Below are positions 36,649 through 45,772 of a stretch of 64,000 bases of DNA, in pieces. A program made the position numbers and the translations under genes. How positions within the stretch are numbered: position 1 is the stretch's first letter; every line of letters starts with the position of its first letter. Under the pieces are notes generated by a model. That model did not search any database. It saw only the letters and a list, made by a program, of their open reading frames with translations, and was not told the origin of the DNA. Source of the stretch: Dethiosulfatarculus sandiegensis (GTDB lineage: Bacteria; Desulfobacterota; Desulfarculia; Desulfarculales; Desulfarculaceae); contig NZ_AZAC01000008.1 in NCBI RefSeq assembly GCF_000931935.2, positions 1-64,000 on the forward strand. The letters run 5' to 3'.

Positions 36649-37290
36649 CTATTTTTTCTTTTTGGCGATTTTCCTGGGCAAAGGGGTGCCGTGGATGCGT
36701 TCCGCCTTGGTTTCCTCGCGGGTGATCCCTCCGGAACCCATTTCACGCCAACCTCGGGCCGGGGCCTGGGGAACCGGGTCTTCGTCCCTTTCCCGGTCAA
36801 AGGCTACCTTTTTGGCGTATCTTTCCCTTTTCAGGTTGGGCAGGGCGTCGGGTTTGCCGAAATGCAGGCAACTGGTGGTGCAGTTGTTTACGCAGGCGGG
36901 CAAAAGCCCCTGATCCAGGCGGTCCATGCAATAATCGCATTTAACCACTTTTCTGGTTTCCGGATTCCACTGGGGCGCGCCCCAGGGGCAGGCCAGCATG
37001 CAGCTTTTGCAGCCCACGCAGAGGCTTTCATCCACAAATACAATGCCGTCGTCTCTTTTTTGCATGGCGCCTGTGGGGCAGGCGGATACACACCAGGGAC
37101 GCTGGCAATGGAAGCAGGGCATATAGATAAAGGCCGCCCTGGGCAGCCCGTGGACCATTTTGGGGCCCACTGTGACAATTTGGGTGGGCTGCGGCCCCAC
37201 GGGCAGGCCCTTGTGGGCCTTGCAATGCACCTGGCAGCTTAAGCAGCCTATGCAATTATCCTGATCCTGAAACAGGTAATAGTCGCTCAT
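36649..37290 (-). CDS. 4Fe-4S electron-transfer subunit, DmsB/HycB type
   Basis: A 213-residue polyferredoxin with four cysteine groups arranged as in the beta subunits of molybdopterin enzymes: CIGCLSCQVHCK, CFHCQRPWCVSACPTGA, CVGCKSCMLACPWGAP and CDYCMDRLDQGLLPACVNNC. It should wire the active-site subunit to the flavoprotein. No signal peptide or membrane anchor is present, so the complex is soluble and cytoplasmic. The C-terminal 50 residues are basic and without clear fold. ATG 37290 is chosen (AAAGG eight bases before); the frame from 37386 overlaps the upstream gene. It sits 29 bases after the molybdopterin-subunit stop. Confidence 0.92.
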   Translation of the reverse strand: MSDYYLFQDQDNCIGCLSCQVHCKAHKGLPVGPQPTQIVTVGPKMVHGLPRAAFIYMPCFHCQRPWCVSACPTGAMQKRDDGIVFVDESLCVGCKSCMLACPWGAPQWNPETRKVVKCDYCMDRLDQGLLPACVNNCTTSCLHFGKPDALPNLKRERYAKKVAFDRERDEDPVPQAPARGWREMGSGGITREETKAERIHGTPLPRKIAKKKK

Positions 37291-37319
37291 TTGTATACCT
37301 TTCGATCTTACCTGAATGG

Positions 37320-39401
37320 TTACTGAGCCTTTTTGACGCTGACAAAGTGCTCCTGCAGGGCAATTGCGCCTCCGGCCGGGTCCCATATGTCGAGCCCGCC
37401 CTTCATAAGCTCGTGATCAGCCACGCCTTTGCCATAGGCCCTGGATTCAACGGGAAGCTTGTGCCCGAATCCATGAAGCATGAAAATGCAGTCCGGATGA
37501 ACCATATCCGTGACATAGGCCTTGGAAACCGCCTTGTAGCCGTTGCCGGAAACTTCCACCTGGTCCCCGTCCTTGATGCCCAGGTGGGCTGCGGGCAGAC
37601 TGTTGATCCAGATGGGGTTTATGGGCATGGCCTCGTTTAAAAGCGGGTTGTTCACCGTGTGCCCCTGGGTGTGCAGGGCGCAGCGGCCAAAGGTGATCCT
37701 GAATTGACCATCGGGCGGGGGCTGGGGCGGTTCATAGGGTTTTAATGAGGGCAGCTTGGCCTTTTCCAGCACCTCGCTGATCACCTCCAGTTTGCCCGAA
37801 GGGCTTCCCCATTTGAACTTGTCCATATCACGGTATATGGGTTTATCGGTGAGCCCCACCTGGCCCTTTTCCTTGAAATCGGAAATTGTGAGGCCCGTGT
37901 CCTCCAGCTGGTATTTCCAGATATCTTCGATGGAGTCGAATTTGGCCAAAGGCCCCATGTTCATGAGCTTGGCCAGCTTGGTGAAGATTTCCCATTCGGC
38001 CATGCTGCGGTAACGGGGGGGCACCGCCCTTTGCCTCAGAAAAAATTTGGGTTTGACCCCGCCTTTGTGGGCTATGATGCTTTCCCTTTCAAGATAAGTG
38101 GAAAGGGGAAGGACCACATCCGAGTACCAGGCGGTGTCTGACCAGGAAAAGGTGATGGAGATAAGCAGATCCAGCTTGTCGAAGACTTTGCGCAGGGCGT
38201 CCGGGTCCGGCATGGCCATCAGCGGGTCGTGGCGATAGGCGATATAGGCCTTTACCGGATAAGGGTCCTCGGTTTCAATGGCCTTGAAGGCCAAATGCAA
38301 AAGTCCGGGGCCGCCGTCAAAGTGTTTGTATCTCCAACCAACCCCGTCGGCCCTTTTTTCCTCTGGCTTGGGGAACAGGTCGGCCAGGGCCTTTAAACCC
38401 TTTTTCCCACAATCCTTGGCCTTGTTGGTTATGGCCAGACCGCCTTTTGCCCCTAAAGAACCCAAAAGCCCGTTAATGATGTAGGCCGTGCGGCTTACAT
38501 AAAAAGAGTCCTTAAAACGGGCGGTGTTCCAGCCGGGATGCCAGATCACCTGGGGAGCCGCCTCGGCAAGCTGCTTGCAGAAAGCCACCAGCTTGGCCGG
38601 TTCGATACCGCATTCCCCGCCTGCCCATTCGGCGGTGTAGGGCTGTACAAAGGAGACCAGGGCGTCAAAATCCTTAAAGTGTTTTTTTACAAAATCTATG
38701 TCATAGAGATCTTTTTGGATAAGAGTGTTTATCACCGCCAGGTTAAAGGCATAGTCGCTTCCCGGCTTCACCATGAAAAAGTTGTGCGCCTTGGCCGCGG
38801 TCAGGGTGGTCCTTACATCGATAACCGTGAGCTTGCATCCGCTATTCAAGGCCTGAGTCAGGTTCTTGACCTCGCTTACATTAATGGCCTCAAAAATATT
38901 CCTGGTCTGGGTGACCACGTGCTTGGCGTTTTTAAGGTCATAGCTCACGCCTTTCCTGCCCAGCCCCATTACGGACTTGGCTGAGTGCTGTACGTTTCTG
39001 GCACAGGATGCGTCGTGATTGCAATAGTTTGGCGAGCCCAGGCCCTTGACGAAAGCTTTATGCAGGTCCGGGAAGGGGCCGCCCCGGTCCGAGAAAAGGA
39101 CACTTCGGTTTCCGTGGCGGTTGATTACGTCCATCAGTTTGTCTGCCACATGGGAGAGGGCCTCGTTCCAACTGGCCTGACGCCAGCGCCCCTCGCCTCT
39201 TTCACCGATTCTGATCAGCGGTTGCTGAGGTCTTTCCGAGTCATTTAAGAGAGCCACTCCAGCTCCGCCCCTGGGGCAGAGTGAACCGTTTAATCCGCCT
39301 GGGTGACTGCCCTCGATATGGACAACCTCTCCGCCTTCCACATGAACCTCTATGGGACAGCGCACAGTGCACATCCCGCAGATGCTATAGACTTTCTCCA
39401 T
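37320..39401 (-). CDS. Molybdopterin oxidoreductase catalytic subunit, cytoplasmic
   Basis: A 693-residue DMSO-reductase-family protein. It begins directly with the [4Fe-4S] motif (Cys 8, 11, 15 and 42) and has no Tat signal, so it works in the cytoplasm. GSPNYCNHDASCARN places a Cys (about 133) at the usual metal-ligand position, as in polysulfide/thiosulfate reductase-type enzymes. AHNFFMVKPGSDYAFNLAVI and DVVLPLSTYLERES are typical molybdopterin-contact regions, and the C-terminal molybdopterin-binding domain (about 565-685) is complete. The substrate cannot be inferred. It heads a three-gene operon with a ferredoxin subunit and the NuoF-GltD-like fusion. Its metal (Mo or W) is not known. 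Confidence 0.92.
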   Translation of the reverse strand: MEKVYSICGMCTVRCPIEVHVEGGEVVHIEGSHPGGLNGSLCPRGGAGVALLNDSERPQQPLIRIGERGEGRWRQASWNEALSHVADKLMDVINRHGNRSVLFSDRGGPFPDLHKAFVKGLGSPNYCNHDASCARNVQHSAKSVMGLGRKGVSYDLKNAKHVVTQTRNIFEAINVSEVKNLTQALNSGCKLTVIDVRTTLTAAKAHNFFMVKPGSDYAFNLAVINTLIQKDLYDIDFVKKHFKDFDALVSFVQPYTAEWAGGECGIEPAKLVAFCKQLAEAAPQVIWHPGWNTARFKDSFYVSRTAYIINGLLGSLGAKGGLAITNKAKDCGKKGLKALADLFPKPEEKRADGVGWRYKHFDGGPGLLHLAFKAIETEDPYPVKAYIAYRHDPLMAMPDPDALRKVFDKLDLLISITFSWSDTAWYSDVVLPLSTYLERESIIAHKGGVKPKFFLRQRAVPPRYRSMAEWEIFTKLAKLMNMGPLAKFDSIEDIWKYQLEDTGLTISDFKEKGQVGLTDKPIYRDMDKFKWGSPSGKLEVISEVLEKAKLPSLKPYEPPQPPPDGQFRITFGRCALHTQGHTVNNPLLNEAMPINPIWINSLPAAHLGIKDGDQVEVSGNGYKAVSKAYVTDMVHPDCIFMLHGFGHKLPVESRAYGKGVADHELMKGGLDIWDPAGGAIALQEHFVSVKKAQ

Positions 39402-40405
39402 GGCTAGGAAAACCTCCCGGGGGTGATTGCAATGACCCCGTCAGCGCCATTTGGCTTCAGGCGCTGGCGGATTCGGCCATTGAAAGAAATGACTGTCAGA
39501 CCGAGCCTGTTTATCGGGCCGGGACTGCGGTGAACCCCGCTTGTGCAGATTCACGGACCGGTCAATGCCTTTCGATTTTTCTAAAAACGGCCTGCATCCT
39601 TGTTAAAGGCCTTTAGCCGTTTTGAGCAATATTGTTTTTTGCCGCTTGGCCATGGGCAAAGGACCTTTGGAAATACTGTCCTTAGCCGGTGCCGGAGGTG
39701 TTGGTCAATGCCTCTCCAAAAGAGAGAAGGGTATAGGTGTTTTTTGTTTTGCAGATTATCATCATTATCTAGTAAAGGATTGCGATCAGGTCTCCGCACA
39801 CCCCTGGCCTGAGGGGAAACTCTATATTTTTTAATTTCATTTACCGGTTTTTGTCCGGGCATTAACCACGCCTTGAAGCCGGGAAAAGAGTCTATCTCAG
39901 CGATTTTATAAAAAGTTTCGATGAGATCTGGTTGTTGACGGCCAGTGCCGACTCTTCTAATCTATACTAATTCTTACATATATTAGTATAATCATTTAAC
40001 TAGGTATTAAAATATTTAAATAGCACAGACAAGCCTCAAATGCGACCCTGATTTTTATCTGTCATAAATAGGGGGAATGTGAGCCTTCATAAGGTTTGGG
40101 AAGTTAAATAACAAAAAGGTGGGAACAATTTGGGGCTGAAACCTTTTTCCCAAGGCAAAAATCCTCATTTTGCCGGGTTCTAATGGGGGCCGGCTGAATT
40201 CTGCATGCCGGCTTGCCGCACCGACAGGCATTAGCTGTCTGAAAATTAACGGCTTTGAAATTTATGCTTAAAAAGTTGGCCATTATGGAAAAACATTTAA
40301 GATAAATTTCTGAATGGCCGATATAGCTTTTAAAGAAAGATTAATTGCTCTTGATAATACGCACACAGATTTTATTCGCATAGTTTGAGAGACAAGGGGG
40401 GCCAA
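39402..40405. other. Divergent intergenic region of 1 kb
   Basis: This long gap between the redox operon and a small helical-protein gene carries no credible gene; frames near 39581-39862 lack coding character. A hairpin-like CAGCGCC/GGCGCTG (39442-39448, 39460-39466) lies in the leader of the molybdopterin gene. The region from about 39900 to 40400 is AT-rich. Confidence 0.4.
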
Positions 40406-40858
40406 ATGTCAGGTGGACTATCGTTTTCTAATATAACTGGCGGTAATCTTTTCCAAAATCTATCAACCCTGCGACAAACTCAAGAAAATCAGGAAGAAAA
40501 TGCCCCGAAGAACCCGGTGGAAAGGCTCAATATGCATGCCCCGGGCAAGAAGGGCGAAGACAAGGTGACCATTTCTGAGGAGGGGAAGAATATTTCCCTG
40601 ACGGCCGCTGATAAGAGCGAAGCGAGCGATCCTGGAAAATCAGCCACGGAAACCATAAAAAAACGTATTGAGGCTCTTAAACAAGAAATTGAAGAAATAA
40701 AAAACGGTGATTTGCCAGAAGAAGAAAAGCAGAAACTGATTCAGCAAAAAACCGCTGAATTGGTCCAACTGGTAAATGAGCTGGCCAAAAATGACAGACG
40801 ACCCCCGGGTTGGCTGGCGGGAACCGAATGCCAAGGTTTTGGGGGTAGTATTTCTTAG
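40406..40858 (+). CDS. Small helical protein of unknown function
   Basis: I do not recognise this 150-residue protein. The N-terminus is Ser/Asn/Gln-rich and probably flexible. A KVTISEEGKNIS phrase near residue 52 is of a kind often found in small bacterial proteins of unknown role. Residues about 80-130 form a charged helical/coiled-coil stretch (IKKRIEALKQEIEEIKNGD). The ATG at 40406 follows AAGGGGGG; an upstream TTG (40385) has no better signal. Ends at a strong bidirectional terminator, so it is a stand-alone gene. Confidence 0.7.
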   Translation: MSGGLSFSNITGGNLFQNLSTLRQTQENQEENAPKNPVERLNMHAPGKKGEDKVTISEEGKNISLTAADKSEASDPGKSATETIKKRIEALKQEIEEIKNGDLPEEEKQKLIQQKTAELVQLVNELAKNDRRPPGWLAGTECQGFGGSIS

Positions 40859-40892
40859 CCTTTTAACGCCCTGAGATTTTATTTGGCCTCGC

Positions 40893-40935
40893 ACAAAAAA
40901 GCCCGCGCCTTTTTTAAAGGCGCGGGCTTTTTTGT
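40893..40935. terminator. Strong bidirectional terminator
   Basis: A perfect 20-bp inverted repeat (40893-40912 and 40916-40935) with a three-base loop, GC-rich core GCCCGCGCC and A/T runs on both sides. It serves the small-protein gene and the convergent DUF169 gene. Confidence 0.93.
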
Positions 40936-40952
40936 CAGGACAAGGGGAAGGG

Positions 40953-41732
40953 TTACTTCACTTCCTCGAACTTGAACAGGGGGCAGCCTTTGCAGGCGTC
41001 CAGGCCGGGCCACTGCTGACCGCCCTTGCCGAGCACGGAAGGTCCACCCATGGTCTCTACGCGCCATTTCTGCTGCTCAACGGTCTTCTGGAACTGCTCA
41101 TAGGGCAGGAAGACGTTGACATAGGCCATCTCGGTCTTGCCGGAGGTCTTGGAGCCGGCGCACATGGTGGTCATGTTGGCGGTGTTGTTCTTGTAGGCAT
41201 ACACACTACCGGCACAGACCGCGGAGTTCGGGGTGTGGAAGAACTGAAGGTTGGCCCTCTTGTTGCCGCCCATATAGTCGTTGAAGATGTGGTAGGCCTG
41301 GTAGGGCACGACCATCATGAAGACCAAGTCGGGTTGCAGGTCGGTTTCGTCGAATTTGGCCAGGGGAGCAATGTAGATGCCCTTCACCAGGCCAACTTCA
41401 AAACGGGCTTTTTCCTGGGGAGCCTGCCAGGCCAGCTCTTCGTCACACAGGTATTTCATGTGACGCTTGGTGTCGCCTTCTTTATCCAACTCGCGGAAGC
41501 CGAAGACAGGCTGGGCGTTGCCGCAGACACACTTCTCAGGTTCCATGAACAGAGCGTGACCGCCCTGACGGGCAGCGGCGAGGAACTGGCAGTAAGTGAT
41601 GCGTGCCTTGGCGCGATGGGTCACAGGCAGTTTTTCCCTGTCGGCATCATCTTTGACAAACCGAATACCCACCGGGTCAAAATCCAGGCGAAGATTCCAG
41701 ATAAGTTGATCCGCAGCTTCCTTGTTGGTCAT
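40953..41732 (-). CDS. DUF169 family protein, cysteine-rich paralogue
   Basis: A 259-residue DUF169 (COG2043) protein, paralogous to the gene at 2599-3414. Family phrases are present: ALFMEPEKCVCGNAQPVFGF, IAPLAKFDETDLQPDLVFMM and YVNVFLPYEQF. Unlike the first copy it has many cysteines, including CVC near residue 68-70 and a C-terminal ACKGCP. A metal or Fe-S site is possible but unproven. AAGGAG lies seven bases before ATG 41732, and the codons are of the kind seen in well-expressed genes. It is monocistronic, with a strong terminator. Function is not known. Confidence 0.88.
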   Translation of the reverse strand: MTNKEAADQLIWNLRLDFDPVGIRFVKDDADREKLPVTHRAKARITYCQFLAAARQGGHALFMEPEKCVCGNAQPVFGFRELDKEGDTKRHMKYLCDEELAWQAPQEKARFEVGLVKGIYIAPLAKFDETDLQPDLVFMMVVPYQAYHIFNDYMGGNKRANLQFFHTPNSAVCAGSVYAYKNNTANMTTMCAGSKTSGKTEMAYVNVFLPYEQFQKTVEQQKWRVETMGGPSVLGKGGQQWPGLDACKGCPLFKFEEVK

Positions 41733-42369
41733 TTGTTACTCCTTAAGTGCTGAAAACACCCACCCAAGTGGCGACCGTTACCCAGGTGAGCAAGCCGTAA
41801 ACAAAACGGCTTTGGTGGTAATAAACAAAGGCGTCTTTTCCTATTATTGGGCGGCTTGCAATAAAAACTTACGAGGTTTTCTTGCCCATTGCCGGTGCCC
41901 TTCAGAGGAATTAGCGCTTCTGTCCCGCTTGGGCCTTGTGAGACAAGAAAACCTGATGAAAGGCTTCACAAGCTCTACAAGCCCCATAAAAAGGCACTAT
42001 CAATCTTGTACCACAATGCACAAACCTGGAAACTTGTGTGTGGTTTATCTCATTTCAGGTGGCTTTCTTGGTGTACCTATTCAACATAGTGTTTGTCAAA
42101 TCAATTTCCTCATTTTTTCAGGAATTAAAAAACACGAGCGTTATAGTAGGTTTGTATGTGAAAAGATTCGTGCGTATTATTAACTAGTTGTGAAAAAATA
42201 AACTTGAAAGTTTTTTTTAATTGAAACTTAAACGATGTATTTACTTAGATATGGCGATTTTCAGGACGGCAACCGATCGAAATCATCTTTTATACTTGGA
42301 TCTCGCAAACTAATTATTATAAACCAGGTTGGCTGAATGGTTCCATTCGAGAGTTTTTTATGAAGAACC
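41733..42369. other. Intergenic region, possibly containing a small RNA
   Basis: No credible protein gene is seen; the frame 41722-42183 on the plus strand lacks coding character. The part 42180-42360 is AT-rich. A plus-strand terminator at 42370-42402 follows with no gene before it, which raises the possibility of a short non-coding transcript. Confidence 0.4.
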
Positions 42370-42402
42370 GCTTGATCCGGCCGGAGGCCGGGTCAAGCTT
42401 TT
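42370..42402 (+). terminator. Plus-strand terminator with no upstream gene
   Basis: GCTTGATCCGGCC and GGCCGGGTCAAGC pair over 13 bases with one G-T-type wobble and a GGA loop, followed by TTTT. No plus-strand gene ends within 1.5 kb upstream. Confidence 0.7.
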
Positions 42403-42559
42403 AACAAACCTTTCAGCTTAAAAAATCCTGTTCTCTTGAAGACCACCCGGAAACCGGTTAGGATGTGCACAAAGGGTCCTGTCTTGGCCCATTCCCCTGG
42501 TTTAAGGGCCTTTTCAAGGGGCCTGTTTTTTACCTCAGCTTAGAAAATGGAGCGTTCAT

Positions 42560-45500
42560 TTGCGCCGTTTTGCCTTAATCGCAATGATTTTGAGCCTGTT
42601 GGCGGGGGGGGTGGCAACCTGGCCCCTGACGCCTGATTTTTTTTCAGCCATCCCCTATGCCAAGACACCGATCCCGGATTATGAACGGGTTCCCTTGATG
42701 CCCGGCGATCATCTTCAGACCTATTATTGGTTCTGGCTTTTTTCAGACAACCTGACGGGAGACTCTGCGCTTCTCACTAATCCTTATGAATTCAATGCCT
42801 TTGACGGGCCCATGAGCGCTGGCTACGCCAATTTCCCCTTCTCCATATTATATTGGGTTCTTTTGTTTCTCGGGCAGGCCGGAGCTTATAACGGCCTGGT
42901 TATGCTGTCATACATACTGGGCGGACTGGCCGCCTTTTTACTGGCCAAGGCCTGGACCAAGGACAACCTGACCGCATTGATCGCAGGGCTTGTCTTTGCC
43001 ATGGCTCCTTTCAGGTCGGCTCATGTTGTTTCAGGCCATTTGTTCGCCTTTGTGATATTTCTTCTGCCCCTGTGCCTTTTCTTTTTGGAGCGCTCCCTGC
43101 AAAAGTCCTCCTGGTGGCGTGGGTTGGCCGGTGGGGCCTGCCTGGCCGCGGTTTCGCTAATGGAGGGACATGTGGCCTACCTCATGACTCTGACTGTGGG
43201 GGCCTTTTTAGCGGGCAGGATACTTTTGTGCGAAAATGCTCCGGAAAATAAACCGGCCCGGGATCAGGAACCTGATTTGCCCCTCGCCCCGGCCCTGGCA
43301 GGGGTGATCGCAGGCGGCTTGAGCCTTGGCCTGTTTTTCTGGATGGCAGTGAGCCGAAAAGCTGGGTGGAGTTTTTTTCAGTTTCGCATGCTGGAGCCCC
43401 TCACAGCCTGGGTATTGGCCGCGTTTTTCTTTTGGATGATTCTCTCCTGCCTTATAGCCCGATTTTCCAGGCTGGATTTCGCCCGGGCCAGGAACCTTAT
43501 CGGCCGCCAGTTTTTTTGCCTCTCGCCTTTGGTTATTTATGCCTTGCAATACGGCATGGATGTTCCCTATCTGGGGCCTGTTCTCCTGGGAGTGACGGGT
43601 GTTGGATTCACCGCTTCTTTGGTCCGGATTGTCCTGGCCCACCGCGCCCGGCCCACCGGATTTGATTTAAAGGCTGTTCTACCGGCGCTTATCGGCTTTG
43701 GCGCCGGGCTTGCTGTGGCTGCCTCTTATCTTATGCATGTGCGGGCCTCCATATTCGTGCCCTCCATTGCAGGCAAGGGACGCTCTTTGCACGAGGTGCT
43801 TCTTTATGCACCCAATTCCTGGGATTTGTTTCAGCGTTTAAACCCGGACAACGAGCGCCTGGTCTATCTTGGTTTTGTGCTTATTGTGCTGGCCCTGGCC
43901 GGATTGGCTCCCCTTTTGAGTAATAAGCCCAAAAAGCCGGGTAAACTGGTCCTGGCAGGCAGTTTGGCCTTTTTAGGCTCTGTGTTGTGCCTGGGCCCCA
44001 ATTTGACTGGCTTCCCCCTGTATAAGCTTTTGTATAATTATTTCCCCTTTTTCAAGTATCCCAGGGTGCCGGGGCGCTATGTTATGGTCGCCTTTGTGTT
44101 TCTGGGCCTGTTGGCCGCCGGTTCCCTGAGTGGGCTGCGGGCCTGGCTTGATCACAAGGGCCGTTCCAAGGTGGCCCTGATGTTGCCGATACTGGTTTTG
44201 GCCCTGATCGGGCTGGAGTATTATTCGCCCAAGCCGGTGGGACTGGCCCTTTTTAATGCCGATAACAAGGTCTACGCCCGTATCTCCCAGGAACTCCCCG
44301 AAAATAAGGTGGTTCTGGAACTCCCCGTTTGGCCCGGAGATTCCCACCAGTCTTCCGCCTATGAATATACGGTCACCCGAACCCAAAAACCCATGGTCAA
44401 CGGCTATTCGCCGGTTGTGGCCAAGGAATATGTGGAAAAGGTGTTCTGGCCCTTGTTTGGTGCGGACTTGGGCGAAATTACGCAGCAACGGGCGGAGTTG
44501 CTTAAAAGGCTCAAGGTCGGGCTGGTCACTTTTCACGATGACGCCCTTATATATTCAGGCAAGATCTCCGCTTTTCCCCCTCGTCTGGCTGAAAAGCGCC
44601 TGGCTGCGTCCCCCTGGCTGGAGCCCTTGGAAAAAGACGGGGTGATAAGTTTGTTCAGGGTCAGAGAAGATCCTCTGCCCGGAAAAGATCCCGATTCCAT
44701 TACCTCCCCTGTAAACACGGTTTGGTATGCCAGGAATCTGCCCTTGAACACGGGCCGGAGAGTGCTGGACCCCGATGCCTCGGGTTACAACCTTTTGATG
44801 CGGGAAGGGCCGTTGTTCAAAGAAGGCAAGCTGATTCCCAAACCGGGGGCCGGCGGTAATATAACCAGCGCCAGGCCGGGCAGGGACAAACCGGATTTCA
44901 TGGCTTTTGGTCCTTTCAGAGCCTTTCCCGGAGGCGAATATGCGGCCCGTTTCAGATTAAAGGCAGGCCCCGCTTCTCCGGGGGTGGAGATAGCCCGCCT
45001 GGAGGTGGTTACGGACAAGGGGCAGACCATAATCGCCCAGAGGCCTTTGGTGGCCGGCGAATTGCCGGCCGATACCTGGGGGGACGTGATCTTGCCTTTT
45101 GAGTTGAAGTCTGTGACAGACCTTGAGTTCAGGGTCTTTTACACGGGGCGGGCAGCCCTGGATTTCAACCTGGTTAATGTGGGGTTTGCCGATCAGAAAC
45201 AGGGGCCCCGCCAGGTTGAGGCAGAGGACCTTTTGCGCCAGACCGCTTGGGTGGTGAGTGATCCCAAGGCCTCCAAGGGAGAGGCCGTATTGGCTAAAAA
45301 TAATTTTCACCCGCCTCTTTATGTTTCCCATGGTCCCTATTTTATTTTTGAAGAAGGGAAATTTAAGGCTGATTTTTATCTGCGCCTAGCGGAAAAAACC
45401 CAAACCGATGCTGAGGTTCTTCTTTTGCAGGTTGCCACGGATATGGGGAAAAGGGTGCTGGCCCAAAAGAAGATAAAGGCCTCCGACCTGGCCGAGGATA

Positions 45501-45619
45501 AATATCTGCCCTTTACCCTGGAATTTGAGACGCCTTTTTTGTGTGAGGTTGATTTCAGGGTGAAATACCAGGGCAATGCCAGTGTTCTGGTGGATAAGGT
45601 TGTGGCTGCTGAGGGTTGA
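42560..45619 (+). CDS. Large membrane protein, GT-C-like, with duplicated extracytoplasmic domain
   Basis: A 1019-residue protein. Residues about 1-560 carry a dozen or so hydrophobic helices, with an early extracytoplasmic loop (LMPGDHLQTYYWFWLFSDN) of the style found in GT-C glycosyltransferases. Residues about 570-740 are soluble, with GHSP-like wording (VNGYSPVVAKEYVEKVFWPL). Residues about 740-1019 contain two similar beta-rich units: each has a G-x-Y/F-x-A-x-F-x-L strand, a TDxGxxxxAQ turn and an EFRVxYxG or DFRVKYQG strand. It may transfer or handle a lipid-linked sugar at the outer face. Start is TTG 42560 with GGAG eight bases upstream. It is a single gene with its own terminator. 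Enzymatic function is inference. Confidence 0.75.
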   Translation: MRRFALIAMILSLLAGGVATWPLTPDFFSAIPYAKTPIPDYERVPLMPGDHLQTYYWFWLFSDNLTGDSALLTNPYEFNAFDGPMSAGYANFPFSILYWVLLFLGQAGAYNGLVMLSYILGGLAAFLLAKAWTKDNLTALIAGLVFAMAPFRSAHVVSGHLFAFVIFLLPLCLFFLERSLQKSSWWRGLAGGACLAAVSLMEGHVAYLMTLTVGAFLAGRILLCENAPENKPARDQEPDLPLAPALAGVIAGGLSLGLFFWMAVSRKAGWSFFQFRMLEPLTAWVLAAFFFWMILSCLIARFSRLDFARARNLIGRQFFCLSPLVIYALQYGMDVPYLGPVLLGVTGVGFTASLVRIVLAHRARPTGFDLKAVLPALIGFGAGLAVAASYLMHVRASIFVPSIAGKGRSLHEVLLYAPNSWDLFQRLNPDNERLVYLGFVLIVLALAGLAPLLSNKPKKPGKLVLAGSLAFLGSVLCLGPNLTGFPLYKLLYNYFPFFKYPRVPGRYVMVAFVFLGLLAAGSLSGLRAWLDHKGRSKVALMLPILVLALIGLEYYSPKPVGLALFNADNKVYARISQELPENKVVLELPVWPGDSHQSSAYEYTVTRTQKPMVNGYSPVVAKEYVEKVFWPLFGADLGEITQQRAELLKRLKVGLVTFHDDALIYSGKISAFPPRLAEKRLAASPWLEPLEKDGVISLFRVREDPLPGKDPDSITSPVNTVWYARNLPLNTGRRVLDPDASGYNLLMREGPLFKEGKLIPKPGAGGNITSARPGRDKPDFMAFGPFRAFPGGEYAARFRLKAGPASPGVEIARLEVVTDKGQTIIAQRPLVAGELPADTWGDVILPFELKSVTDLEFRVFYTGRAALDFNLVNVGFADQKQGPRQVEAEDLLRQTAWVVSDPKASKGEAVLAKNNFHPPLYVSHGPYFIFEEGKFKADFYLRLAEKTQTDAEVLLLQVATDMGKRVLAQKKIKASDLAEDKYLPFTLEFETPFLCEVDFRVKYQGNASVLVDKVVAAEG

Positions 45620-45652
45620 CAGCCTGCCAAAGGGGCTTTTAAAGAGAACTTT

Positions 45653-45699
45653 CGGCCTACCGGCAAAATCCAGGAGGATTTTGCCGGTAGGCCGTTTTT
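45653..45699 (+). terminator. Rho-independent terminator of the GT-C-like gene
   Basis: A perfect 19-bp stem (45653-45671 and 45676-45694), tetraloop AGGA, then TTTTT. It lies 34 bases after the stop. Confidence 0.93.
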
Positions 45700-45772
45700 A
45701 ACAAGTGGCCATCTAAGGCTTGCAGGCATTTCAGACCACAGGGCAGACGGCAGTGGCTGCCTGAACTGAATC

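Noticed and set aside
37320-39401. Formate dehydrogenase or acetylene hydratase assignment for the molybdopterin subunit
   Set aside because: Only family-level motifs and a Cys ligand are visible; active-site residues specific to those enzymes could not be matched, so the substrate is left open.
41722-42183. 153-codon plus-strand open frame
   Set aside because: Residue composition is not protein-like, there is no clear start signal, and it lies in the leader of the DUF169 gene on the other strand.
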